Origin: Serinus canaria
Lineage: Eukaryota > Chordata > Aves > Passeriformes > Fringillidae
Assembly (NCBI RefSeq): GCF_022539315.1
Contig: NC_066315.1
Span: 122,849,874 to 122,913,873 of the forward strand
Reading direction: 5' to 3'
DNA: 64,000 nucleotides
Shown: piece after piece, positions 11,856 through 24,240 of the stretch
How the letters are laid out: the number at the start of each line of letters is the position of its first letter
How positions within the stretch are numbered: the first letter of the stretch is position 1
Program-made: the position numbers and the translations under genes
The notes under the pieces: generated by a model
Databases searched by the model: none
What the model saw: only the letters and a program-made list of their open reading frames with translations
What the model was told of the DNA's origin: nothing

Positions 11856-12036
11856 TCAGGCATTGGAACAGGCTGCCCAGACAAGTGGTGGAACCACTAC
11901 CTCTGGAAGTGTTCAAAACATTTGTAGATGTGGCACTTAAGGACATAGTTTAGTGGTGAAGATGGCAGTGTTGGGTTAACAGCTGGATTCTATGATCATG
12001 GAGATCTTTTTCAACCTTAATAATTCTCTGATTGGG
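11856..12036 (+). mobile_element. CR1 LINE 3' end, plus strand
   Basis: It contains ggaacaggctgcccag, gaagtgttcaaaacattt, gatgtggcacttaaggacat and tttagtggtgaagatggcag. This is the 3' end of an older CR1 subfamily, finishing near aataattctctgatt. The copy is heavily 5'-truncated. Confidence 0.85.
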
Positions 12037-12239
12037 TCTGTACTGTACCTCTTGTTCAGAGTTATGAGAGGGCAAATGTAGGAAATTAGTTTTCTTCTGT
12101 TTATTTGGTCAAAGGTTTTATTTTAGCCAGAGGTGTAAGAAACAATCAAACCACTGTGCATACAGCTAAAAAGGCACTTCAGCCTTTTTATATGTTTAAA
12201 AAAATACAAAAACCTTTAAAAAAGAATTGACAATGGTTA

Positions 12240-12945
12240 ACCTATAAACAGGTTAAGTCTTTTGTATACTGTGCTAAATGAATTTTGTTGGACCATATGA
12301 AGACTTGCAGAGCTTTCTTGTGGGAACTCAGCACATCACTCCTGATGTCCAGAGCTACCAAGAAAACCCTTGAGGGGCTTGGGAGCCTTGGAATGTTGCC
12401 AAAAGCACTTGGTGGCTTGATTTCGATCCATCTAGGGATGTGCCACTGATGTATGAGGAGATGGAACCTGTGAGAATCACTAGAGTGTGAATAGTGAAGA
12501 GAAGACATAATTATAGGCTAAATCACAGATTTTGGGATTTTGGTACAGGGGGTTTGTGGAGACAAGACAGAGGAATCAAAGTGTGTCACCAGGCTCTTCT
12601 TTCTTCTTCTTGTCCATCTTCTGCTGTGGTGTTGGCTCTTGTGGATTAGTCTGGGGTGAGGGGGTACTTGGTGACGAGGGTGATAGGTATTGGGGATAAA
12701 AAGTAAATATGATATACGTAGTTTTTGTTATAAAAGATGTGACTGCCTTGGGGGAGGGTCAGAGTGCCTTTGGCTGCCGCGCTGGTCAGATCCTGGTCGG
12801 GCAGAGACGGGACTTTGTAGATAAGAAACAATAAACAATTCTGAAGACCGAAAAAACCTAGAGTCCAGACTCATTTTTTGAGGCCCAGCGTGCAAGAACC
12901 ATCCTAAGCGTGTGTGGGAGCAGAGACGGACAGTCGAACCCCATA
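12240..12945 (+). mobile_element. ERVL-type LTR, solo, diverged
   Basis: It contains features I associate with a passerine ERVL LTR: gattttgggattttggta, tggtgttggctcttgtggatt, gggtgataggtattgggg, a cttgggggagggtcagagtg block and an AATAAA polyadenylation signal at 12830-12835. No retroviral gene lies beside it, so it is a solo LTR. Both ends are approximate, because terminal TG/CA and target duplications could not be fixed. Confidence 0.65.
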
Positions 12946-14283
12946 CCAACCTGACCCACCAGCCAGCTGTCATCTAACAGAACTGCTCCCCATTTCTGCA
13001 CTGATGCCATCTCATCCAAGCACCTCCCAGATGGAGGCAAGGAAAGGGATGTGTCAGCTGTGGCAGCCTGGAACTGGCTCTCTGGTACCCTGCTTCTTTA
13101 GGGATCCCTTACCTCCTGTTCCCTCTGAGACATCTGTGTACCCAGTCATGAGAGACAGAAGGAGCTCCACCATCCTTCAGTGGCTCCATCACTACTCACG
13201 TGGCCTGCTCCAGCAGAAGGATGAGCTGTCTGTGCATTTGGATAATACACAGTGTGTGTTTTGCTGAATTTTGTGTGATCTGCTGAATAACATACATATT
13301 AAAGAAACACACTGTTACTAGATAGTCACTGCAGACAAACAAGCTACACTATCTTAACAAATCTCATTTCATTCCAACATTTGGGAAATATATTTTAAGA
13401 TTAAGCAGGCTTCCTTTGGCAATTCAGTGGTAGGAATGGCAAATTTCACGTTCACTCAGCACACCTGCTAGGCACTATGCAGATCACAAATGGCTGAGCA
13501 GAATTCAGGCTTGGATATATCAGAAATCAAAAGAAGTGTTCTTTGTTAACAAAACCTCCAAAAAGATAGGGGAAACACCACAGCATGATTCTTTGGTTAT
13601 GTATTCTAACACCCACTATATTTATCTTAAATATATTTACAGAAAACTAAGACCTATACACTTGGCCAACTACATTGAAACAGCTTCTTTCCATTTTTAT
13701 GAACCACCAGCGAAAATTTACTCACATGCATTGGAAATGAGAGATCTGATTAAAGCCAAGAATAATCTCTAGTTCCTCATGCAGATGGAGATAAAAGTTT
13801 GATGTACTGTAACAGACAGTAAACCCAGTATGAGCAGCAAACCAGCCTGCACTAAAACTTGGAAATCAGAAACCCTTGGTGTTGTTCTGTATGAAACACC
13901 ATCCTAAAAGCAGCATCACGACAGCAAACTTTGGACTTCCTCTGTGGCAAATCGACATTCCTTTGGGATAGTATGATGGACTCTGAAATTTTTTATACAA
14001 GAATATGAACACATTCAGTTAAACTACAGAAGTTCAGTTAACCTTCACCTTTAAATCTAAAGGCAAAGAGCTAGATAGATGAGTGAATAAAAATGGAGCA
14101 AAAATTAGGTACAATGTGTTTATTGTATTTTATTGATCCAATTTTTTACATGACTAAGTGAACAGAAAATTTTCATTTATTTCCCGAGGAAGCATTTAAT
14201 TTATGTAATAAGTTTTAGAGCACAAAGTGCATCTCTTTGCAGTAAATTTACTCCTTTTGCTTTGTTTGCTTGCTCTCTGCAAG
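12946..14283. other. No gene recognised
   Basis: AT-rich sequence with open frames at chance length. No repeat family identified. Confidence 0.45.
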
Positions 14284-14430
14284 TCCCAAAAGCACTGCAT
14301 CAGCTTCCAGCAATGTTGTGTCACTGGCTGCCCCCAAAAACCTGGAGGTCAGTTCAAGATCCAGCAGTCTCAGGCGTACCCGGGTGCCTCTCTGATATTT
14401 TCTGTGAAGAAAAAGGAAGAGGGGAAGAAG
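14284..14430 (+). other. Candidate exon (147 nt), unidentified
   Basis: A long pyrimidine tract ends ttgcttgctctctgcaag at 14283, and a textbook donor (aag|gtaagt) follows 14430. The 147 bases are open in phase 0 for 49 codons, ending in a lysine-rich KKKEEGKK segment. A second frame is serine-rich for 37 codons but then stops. The hydrophobic run just upstream is the translated pyrimidine tract, not a signal peptide. It joins in phase 0 to 16320-16418, and to the possible 9-nt microexon at 15054. Protein not recognised. Confidence 0.3.
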
Positions 14431-15053
14431 GTAAGTTTTGTTAAACACTGGTCTTGCATTTCCTAAGGCTCTCTCCTCTCTGCAGATCCAAGTAGCAGCC
14501 CCACAGAAAACCAAGCGCTGCAATGAAGTCCAATCCTGTTGTAATGTCATCAGCTCTGAATCTGCTGAGACACACTCCATACCACCACAGAGCCCGTCTC
14601 TGCTGATACAATCCTGCCCATCAAAGAATAGACACCACCAGATCCCACTGTGGGAATGCAGACTCTACAAAAAAGCAGTTTATTATATGGGAAACTGTTT
14701 GTGTCTTCCATCAAAATATTTTACTGTATCATCTGCCATCATGCCAATAATTATCTGCAGGACAACATATCATCAAAGGGGAGGGAGGGAAAGTCATCAT
14801 TACATCACTGGTGACATTGCTATTATCAAAAAGTACAATGCCAGCTAACTGTGGTTTATATTTCCAACTCTAGGCCTCAGGCAAGGAACTTTCCTTGTCT
14901 TATCCCCTCATCCAAAGAGTGGGCATCATCTGTAAGTTTTTTATTACATATAATTAAAAAGAAACCCCACAACTATTGTAATGAAACATTCTGCCTACAG
15001 GCTTGGGTTTTATTGTTTTATGCTCTCTTTTTTTCTTTCCTTTTCCTTTTAAG
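14431..15053. other. Interval without assigned gene
   Basis: Between candidate exons. A further weak exon-like stretch (14872-14932) lies between ttccaactctag and ct|gtaagt, but all three frames are open across its 60 or so bases, so it carries no coding information. Confidence 0.35.
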
Positions 15054-15062
15054 TCAGAAGAT
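15054..15062 (+). other. Candidate 9-nt microexon
   Basis: A nearly pure pyrimidine run (ctttttttctttccttttcc, then ttttaag) ends at 15053. Nine bases, tcagaagat, follow, then a donor gtgagt. In phase 0 this adds Ser-Glu-Asp between the two neighbouring candidate exons. A TGC lies just upstream of the tract, as is known for SRRM4-dependent neural microexons. No transcript evidence is available. Confidence 0.2.
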
Positions 15063-16319
15063 GTGAGTGTTCAATGTGTTTTTAAAACAGACTCTGTGTT
15101 AAGATGGCAATGCCAAATTAGTGAAGATATTTAAAATACAAGCAGGTTTTATAATGCACCTGTGAGAACTATTTTTCTTTTGAAAGTTCAAGTTGCACTT
15201 TTTTTTTCCTATAAAGAGCTGAAGATGCAGCAAGCTTGACTACATTGAGCAAAAGCAAGAGAAAGTTTGAAACATTCTCAGTTACCAACAGAAAAAAATG
15301 TAATAGGGAAGTCTACACCATTTCCATCTCTGCATCCACTGCTGCAGTGAAGAGTATGGCACAGCTACCAAAGACAGAACACAGCTCATATTTGGTTGTT
15401 ACCTAAATAGCTGGAAGGGATCAGTTCTGTCCTTTTCTCTGTGAAATAAAACATTTCAAAACAGAACAGTTTCACAACTGATGAAAATTATTTAAAAACC
15501 TAATGTGCAGCATTTCAGTGTTGCTGAAATCAAAAGACAGTACAGAAGACCTTAAAGTGGATGATATCTTCCAGGATTCATTAGGCTTATTGAGAGGAGA
15601 GGTCCCCAAAAAAATTTTGCGATAGGAAGGAGAATGAAGAGGAAAGTTCCTCATTGAAGTATCTAAAATGAAGATCAGCTGACTAGTAGTTTTAGCCATT
15701 TGGGTATATGGGAGAAATTCCCAGGAAATTCTGTAGCATGAACCAAACCTTCACCTTACTGACAGCTGCTGGCAAGATGGGTTGCCTTTGCCTTTGCCTC
15801 TAACCATAAACTTATCCTCATCTCTAACAATATCTTCAGCATAAAATAGCAGACTTTACTGCCTTTATCAATAGGGGGGTGTGGGGGATTTGAGAAATGG
15901 GCAAAATAAGAGGGAGAGAAGGAAATCTGAGAGGGAGAAATGGTGCATTGAAAATAGAAAAGAAGGTGCAGATACCTTTTAATGAAAAAATAGGAGGCTT
16001 GGAAAAACAGAAAAGAAGGGATAAATGTAAAGCATGTGACAAAAAAGCATTGAAAACATAGGCAAATTGCATAGAAATCTAGGAAACTATACTATATACA
16101 GTAGAGCCAAGAAGAGGAAAACATCACTGAAAAGACTGCATAAAACTATTAAAACCTGACATTAAACTCAGATCTTTGAACTACTGCACTCTGTGCTGCT
16201 TTAAAAATCTTAATATATTTGAAATCTAATAAAACTTAAGACTAACACTAGTGGTTCTGTAACAAGCTTTTAAAGACCAGTCATCCTTCTGCCTTTTTCT
16301 TCTCTCTTTCCTCCTACAG
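15063..16319. other. No gene recognised
   Basis: Would be intron if the flanking candidates are real. The minus-strand frame near 15836-16072 is of chance length. No repeat seen. Confidence 0.4.
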
Positions 16320-16418
16320 GAAAAGCAGCTCACCAGTAACCTACAGCAGGAAGCTGTTGAGAACAGTACCTTCAGGGTCCAACACATTCCTACAGAGATT
16401 GAACTGAATGAGGTTTAA
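16320..16418 (+). other. Candidate terminal coding exon, unidentified
   Basis: A strong acceptor (ttcttctctctttcctccta, then cag) ends at 16319. In phase 0 the exon gives 32 codons from EKQLTSN to a taa at 16416-16418 (ending TEIELNEV). This phase matches the end of 14284-14430. In another phase the same bases read KSSSPVTYSRKLLRTV..., open for 28 codons, also plausible. The nearest clear AATAAA downstream is at 16692-16697. The protein is not recognised. Confidence 0.3.
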
Positions 16419-19400
16419 ATTGAATTAGAAGTCCTTTCTCTATTTGACAGCTGACAGTGGGAGAGATATTGATCTCCATCTTTGTAAGTGAAACACAAAA
16501 TATTACTTTCATCATGCATCAGTTCCTTTTAGCAGGTTGCTTGACTACCATGATGCTCTACAAGTGAATACATTAAACTAATTTTCTTCTAATCAAGCCT
16601 TTAAAAGTACTATTTATAACTAGGGAAGTCCATATGGAAAATCTGTGAAGCAACTGGGTTTCTCATTATTAATGCATATAATTTTAAAGAAAATAAACAA
16701 GCAAATAATCTTAAGCACAACTGCCCCAGTTTAGCTCTGCTCACTGTACAGTCTGCAGAGAACTTTGCTCTGATTTCCGGACATGACTTTAGCATACATT
16801 TGTAATGCAAAATCCAAGCAATTGTAAGAAGAATCACAATCTTCAATGCTGCTTCAGTAACTGGAAGAGATTCCAGATACTTTAATCATACTTAATCATT
16901 AAAGAAGCTTTTCCAGTCACAGCACATCTGCTTACAAAAAGATCATGATGAACATCTTGACGAGCTGACAAAACTGCCAATTTATATGAATATAAACATT
17001 TGGGTTTGTGACAGATGTTCCCTACAGCTAAAACACTTCAAGAGTATGTGGATGATGTAGAAAAGGCAGAAACATGAACACAACATGCAGTGATGGTCTA
17101 TCCACTACATTTTAGTGTAAGAGGAAATGATAGGTTGCTCTATGTATAGCAATCATATTCTATCCACAAAGGTATTTATCTGGGAAACAGATAAAACTAT
17201 CCTATGGTTAAAGCAGAAGCTTGAAGCAGAACCCAGAAACAAAGCAGGCATTTTATTATTTTCAGGAATTGTGGCCTAGGAGACACAGGACACCAGTGTA
17301 AAAGGAAAGAAACCATCTACCTACTCCACTTTGCAAAAGGACTCGCTTTATTTTTAAGTAACAATGCTGGTTTTCATGATCACCCTATCCAATGACCATC
17401 AGCAGGTACCACTGACCTTCACCCAACCCCCAAGCACTGTGTTTACAGTGTTTCTCAAGGATTCCCTGTTTTCCTCATACCACTTCCTACTACCAGGTAA
17501 AAGTATTAAATTCACTGAGAAGTAGACAAAGGTGTTTAGTTATGTTCATAAATGAAGGTGTAATAATTTCTCTAGAACTTAAAAAAGTTATTTTGCAAGT
17601 AGACTGAAAGCTTGATCCACTTCCACAGAATTTATTTACAATAGCTATCAATTTTAAGCCCTTGTAAACCCCAATTTTGAATGGAAGGACCCCACCTAAT
17701 ACCCACATTCAGAGAGAGGTGGGAATCCAGCAGCTGCTGTTACTGAGCCATGACCCCTTTTCAAACCAGTGTCCACAGCACCCACTGAAGCACCATCAGA
17801 AACCTTTGCCTAAACTTCAACCAAGGAACAAGGGACCCCTAAAAAGCTTTCTCTGTTTTAAATGTGTACCTGCAGGCTTCTCTCCAACTCTTCTGGAGTG
17901 GACAAAGCACTAGATACAAGGTGTACCTTCCCTCAAACATCCACTTCCAGAAGATGATGTTTAGTTAAGTTAGAGGCAACCTAAACAACTGCTTCAGTGC
18001 TCTTTGTAATTCTTGAACTGTCTTGGAGAAGAACTAGAAGAGAATCCAAATGAAAATCCTTTTTCTTATTTGAACCCCAAATCTGTGCAACCACACATCA
18101 CCAATGCAACACAGAATATAAGAGCACAGAGAAAGCACACAGCACATCCCTGCTAATGGTGCTAAAGAAATTTTAAAAACAAATACAAAAATTAAAGTTT
18201 ATGTCCTGTTGCTACATTAAAAACAGGGATTATCTTTGCATGCAAATATCAAACTACTGTGTCAACTTACAAAAAGTAGGTCTTCTCTTTGCTAATCATA
18301 TGAGTAGAACAGTGAGAACTTTCAGATTCAAGAGACTTGGAAGCTTCCTTCTGACTGTCTACATCACTTCTATTGCAATTTGGTCTCTATGCTGATCCTT
18401 TCACTTTTGCACTGAAGCTTTAAATCTCTCAAAATCTTAATGGTAAATTAAAAGGTTTAGCCAAAACTTCCCAAACTCTTCAGTCAAGATTTTAAACTTG
18501 TAATTTTAAAGTAATTTTACTATGTGAAAGATACATGAAGAAACAAAAAACCCCAATATTTTTACATAATAAAACTGGAGGGGGAGGATATGGAATGACA
18601 TATTTCAGCTCCTGCTAATTAAGAATGATGGGGGGGAAATATTTTTTTTAACTTGAAAGTCATTCCAGGTTACAGCCAAAGGTATACAAATGGAGCTGCC
18701 TTAGAAAAAGCAATGAGCATGTTAAAACAAGGAGGCTATAACAAAAAGTGAGGATCCTAATTATACCAGTTTTGGCCAAGAAAATAGGACAGTAGTTTTG
18801 CAGGTGTGCAATTTTACATGCAAAGGAAGCACCCTTATTACTACATGGCATTAAGAACTTTATTCAAACTCTAAATTATAGCTGTAGACATTAAAGCATT
18901 TTGTAAAACTATCCAGTATTTAAAACTGCATGTGATCACAAATTAGCAAGCAGTCCTAGTTCTATTAAAACTACTCAAGTTATTAGTTTAAAATATAAGG
19001 CAACAAAGCTTCTATTTTTGGAAACATTGCTACAAAAATAACAATGCAATTACAGAAATGGTTGAGTCTCACTGGGTCTTGGCTGGTATTTCCCACTCAT
19101 TTCAAAAGTGCATTCACAGATACCTCCTATTTCATACTATAAAAATACAGGACTGATATTTTGAGACAAGTGGAATATTTTGGCTCATATATCCTTTACT
19201 TTGTTAATGATTTTCAGTCTCCATTGCCTCCTTTTGGAACAATAACCTGTGCAATACAAAGATGAATGAACTTGCTAGGGCTGGGTATGACCATTCTCTT
19301 CCACTGTCCATTCTTCCATGCCCTCTGTCCCACCCCTCAAGAATGTGCATTTCTGATAGGAGTAGGATGGCAACTCTTAAACATGGGGTTTAATTCTACA

Positions 19401-22400
19401 CTGAGGATGTAACTTAGAGAATTTAATTTCATTTTTTACACTTTTTGCATCATTATTTTTTAATGTCCCCCAGCACAGTCTAGTGATGGCTTTCTGCAAT
19501 GAAAGGAATCCCTGGGTTATCTTCCATTCAAAATCAATTAATATAAAATACTCCAAAGACATGGTTAGAGTTGAGCCATGGTACTCTCAGTGAATGCCAT
19601 CAGAAGTCTTGATGTCTTTCATTTTTGCACTGAGAATTTCAAAGTGTGTTTTTCAGATCCATTATTCAAGAGGTTTTGTTTCAGTGCCTTAGCACAGTAC
19701 AGAACAGTTTACAAAATTCAAAACCTTTTAACTTTTTTTTTTTAATTATGTGAAAGACACCACATTATCAACCTCAGAAAAAATAGAAGAGCAGCAAAGG
19801 TAGTGAAATAAATTGACCATCACTTTCTCTTCAGAGTTTGTGTACACCATTCTTACCACCTTTCAAATCCACTCAAAATCACCCTGTAGCTCCTTATCAG
19901 TAATCATCAAATGATGAAGCATCCCCAGATGCAAACCCACCTCTAACTGCAGCCAGCAGCAAAGCAGGGCAGCTGATGTGGAACAAAGCTGTGTGTGGAA
20001 CAATCCATTTTGTTTCTAAAAATGTTTTGAAGCATTCCCAGATACTGCCTGAGCCCACACTGGTCTCAACTTTATCAACAAAGGGATGCCCTACAGCTGG
20101 CTTAAGGAGCACAGTTCTGTATGAGTTTTGTACAGAGTTTCACCCTCTGATGCCCCACAGTGAAGGAGCTCTGTGAAAGCACAACACTTCCCAGAAACTT
20201 CTCCCTCACTGCCAGTATACACAAAATTCTTGTTCAGAGAAAATATGGATGAAAAAAGCAGACTGCTGTCAAGATGACGGCAGCATATTTTACGTAAAAA
20301 TCTACATCTGTGGCTTTTTGCAGCGAGGCACACATTGCACATGTAGTGATGGGGATGGCAATCCAGCATCCAGCAGGTCCAGACAGCAGTCATAACACAC
20401 ACCCTTCCCCTCAGAATGAGCTCCTAGGCAATGCTGGGGCAAAAAGGCCAAATCCCAGTTTTGTACATAGCAGGGATGGAAGAAAGTGGCAGCAGAAAGG
20501 TACTGTGAATTTGGCACAGAGGAGAACATAGATGGTGGAAGAGATACTGGGAGAGAGGTGTCCTGGGGTAGTATTCTGCTGACTGCCTTTCTTTAAAGGC
20601 TGTTAAAGAGAGGGCAAAGAACGTGCATAAAAATAAATAACCAGGTAAAGATCTTGATCTGTTATTAAAAAGATTGAGCTGTCTATACAGAAAGAAAATA
20701 CTGGTATTAAAAGGTGCTTAAATCTGTCTGGGAAAAGCCTGTAATAATCAGAAAAGTGAAGTCCAACTAATGCAGATGAGAATGACAATTTGCAAATAAT
20801 ATTGATGAACTAACAGGAAAAAACTCCAAGCCCTGAGACTTTTCAGCCATTGATGGCTTCAACTAAAGAGATGTCAAAACAGACATGCTAGTTCAGTGCA
20901 GGATAACCTGCTGAAATGTCATATCTCATGATACAGTGAAGTCCTGAGAGATGACCTGAAGGTCCCTTATGGCTTAAATTTTATTCATCCATTATTTATT
21001 ACCACAGCATCCAGTCATTCAAATAAGGGATGGATGCTCAAAATAGGAATTTCAAAGCATCTCTGTTCTCTGCAATCAAACACTTCACAAAAATGCTCCA
21101 AGGTTGCTGGCTACATTCTGTCAGAAAATGCAATCTTGCTTCTTCTGACTCATCAGCCCATTACCACTTCAGCTGTATTTGTTTCCTACTCCATTTGTTT
21201 TTCTCTTTCCTTGAACTAAGAAAGCAAACACGCTGTCATTTCTTCTGAGCTATTCCTGCTTGTGACACCCGCTTAATAATTTTTCAGAATATTTTTGCTC
21301 CTTCTGCCAAATTCATACTTCTACAAGGAAACAGGCTATACTCTGACAGATAGAAGCAGAGATCTAGATTACTCTGCTAGACAAAAGCAGATTAAAGCCT
21401 CTCATATTCTTGGAAGCACTTAGCAGAATGCTTTAAGAGTGTGTAAAATGATCAACTTTAGCAACAGCCACTGTCACCTAGTGTTTTGGAACAACAGTGC
21501 ATTAGCAGATCCTAAGGCAAACATCCTTAAAACCAGCAGGTTTTATGCACCTCAGGAAGTCCAAAGCTAAACCCTACTTTACAATGACCACCATCTAAAG
21601 CAGAAATTGGAAATGAATACACAATTAATTTGGGCATATTAACTAGATGCTGATGTGAAAAACACCCTGTAGCACTTGTATATTCCCCCTGGACAATTGG
21701 AGCTTACAAAAGTGCTAAGGTCACTTCATGTATGAACACTTGGGGGAAAAAAAACCTACTAAACAGATTGGTACCTGCAGAAGAGTTTGAGAGTCCACCC
21801 CATCGTTAGGGGGGGAAATAATATCTCTATTTATGCTTATGGAGCTGTTCAAAGCCATAATTTATTGGTCAAGCCTTGGCAGCTTCACTCTGTGGCACTC
21901 AAGTGCAGGGACCTTGTCACCCTTCCCTGTGTGTTGACTGTTGGCTATTGATGCCAGATAGCTGACTGAAAGTGGCACAGACACAGCTACATGAAACACG
22001 TACGTGTTCTTTCCTATTGTTAAAAGAAGGTATATGCACAGCCTGACAAGAATTGTTTTATAATTGTCACAGAAAAGCATCAAACAAGCCACTGTGAAGA
22101 CACTGTCAAGTTCTGCTATTACCATGATATCAATAATCAATGGCATTTGTGTCTGTGACAGCAAAAGAATACAGCCAAGTATTTCAATCTAATTCTGTTC
22201 CAGTCTGGACATTCAGAGTTTCAGCAGAATTTCTTACTTGTAAATTACTTCTAAACAGTAACATGCTTGTCCTCAATTCAAACAAAACCCAAAGCAGCCA
22301 ATATTTAATTACTAGAACAAGCAAAAAAAAAAATATCTTGCTGTAACTTTTGCTACAGTATCTGCAAGAATCAATCTGCATTCCCTAAAATTTCTGGTAC

Positions 22401-22939
22401 AGGATCATTCCGTTTTTTAGGGAAGGAATCCACAGAATAATCTGTATTTTAAAATGTACTTCATATCACATCAAAGATGAATGCTGTAACCTTTTCTCCA
22501 TGGCACAGAGAGGTAAGCTTTGACAAATGAAACTTGCAAGAGGTGGCTCCTGTCATCTAAGAACTTGTATCAGATATAGTCATGTCATCATACACCAATT
22601 TATGCCAGTTGCTTTCTCAGTCTATAACGTAAAGCATTTCCTTTAACTTGATAGGAAAATGAAAGAAAAAAGAAATCTGAGTCTTTAGTCCAAATATTTA
22701 TATTTTTTCCACTGCTTAAACTATTAAACTAATTATTTTGATTAAAATATTGCTTTGTAACTTACAAAATGTTAAAAAAATAAAGACTACATATTTAAAT
22801 ATATATTAAAAAAATTATTTTACAAAACACTAAAAAACCCCATAGCCCTTTATGCTTACAGGCAGCAGAAGCCAGGCAAACTGCTTAAAAGACGAAAGAT
22901 AAAGGTACCCAAGTGGAAAAGAAACAAAAAACCAAACTC
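16419..22939. other. No gene recognised
   Basis: About 6.5 kb of AT-rich DNA. Many A/T homopolymer runs, no identifiable transposon, no frame above chance length, and no strong splice pair. Confidence 0.5.
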
Positions 22940-23460
22940 ATGTGAAGTCTGCTCTAGCTCACATTCTTCTATCCATCTCTCCACAAGTAATCACTATTGT
23001 AATTCCTACCCCTTCTCCTTCCCATGCTGAGACCTTGGCTCAGTCATATACTTCTCATGCACATAGTCCTAAACCTTCAGCCCTCCACAGTTCAAATTCA
23101 TTTTCCACAGCACTGTCTTCATTTTATTCATCGATGTGGTCTCAATCTTACTCTCTTTCTACACCTTCTCCATTTCCTACATTGTAACTTCTCTGGCCTC
23201 TCTCTGTCTCCCTGAGATCTCAGACCAGCCATATGCAGTCTTCTTTTTCTATTCCACAAAAAACTATCAGACATGTTTTCTTGCCCCCTCTTACAGCCTG
23301 CTCACTCATCCTAGTCCCAGTCCATTTATCCAGCCAACCTCACCTTCTTTTCAGTTTCTTACCCCATCATAACTTTCTCTTTCACCAGTACCAGCTAAGT
23401 TCAGTTGTCTCCCTTTTCTGGCAATGCTTCTCAGTTTTCTCACTCAGCTGATTCTAATCC
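22940..23460 (+). repeat. Pyrimidine-rich low-complexity zone
   Basis: The plus strand is dominated by C and T for about 500 bases (for example ctaccccttctccttccc and ttctctttcaccagtacc). This produces overlapping Ser/Pro/Leu/Phe-rich open frames that are artefacts of composition. Confidence 0.6.
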
Positions 23461-23899
23461 CCTTGCACCAGCCATCCTGGCAGTTCTCTTATAAGGGATT
23501 AAAAATAGTACATTCTGACAATTCAGACTGTATTATTAGTTCTTATCAAAATTCAAATCAGACTCCCTCTTACTACCTGGGTAATGATACTAACTAGGGA
23601 ACAATGACAATGAATTTAAAAACCTGCCCAGCTTTGGTGCTCAATCCTCAAGCTTTTTGCAGTTTGGAGTAGCTGTCACACAGGAGAATCCTCAGCAAAC
23701 CAGGATAATTCACATACTGTCAGCAGGTTTCTGCAGACACATCACTTAACCCTGCTCTGATGCTCCCATCCACACTGATGGAAAGTACTGTACATGGCCT
23801 TTACTTGTATTTAAACCTCACCATAGCCATAAATTGTATTTATATTTTTCTTGAGAGAGCTGGATGCTGAAGACATGTAGGGTCAGCTAAAATGGCTGT

Positions 23900-24240
23900 T
23901 CAGGGGCAGTGAGTGCTGGTAACCATGTCAGTGTCAGGGCTGGCATACAAAGACAAGAAAATAGAGCTGCTAAACAGCTGAAGCAGATACTTGAATTCTC
24001 AGCTGCAAGTGAATGCAACAGGAGAGATGCAAAAGGTGCTAAAGATGAGGGAAGACTTGGCATTAATGGTTTGGGGTCTCAAAGGAAGAATGGGCAGGGA
24101 GAGAGGGGTCTGGAGGAGACAGAGTTAGAGGACTACAACTTTGGAGAATGTGGGTGAGGTCTGTAGAGATAGCTGATGGGCTTGAGAGAAAAGGACGACA
24201 AAGAGGCTAAGACAAGAGGAACAGGAGGTACCACATGGCT
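23900..24240 (+). repeat. Purine-rich zone
   Basis: The plus strand is A/G-rich (gggagagaggggtctggagg, then gagaaaaggacgacaaagag). It follows the pyrimidine-rich zone by about 450 bases, a reversal of strand skew. Confidence 0.5.

Noticed and set aside
14227..14466. Frame starting with a leucine-rich signal-like segment
   Set aside because: It starts at GTG, not ATG, and the hydrophobic part is simply the translated pyrimidine tract of a splice acceptor.
22942..23451. Overlapping Ser/Leu-rich frames
   Set aside because: Caused by the pyrimidine-rich composition, with no single favoured frame.
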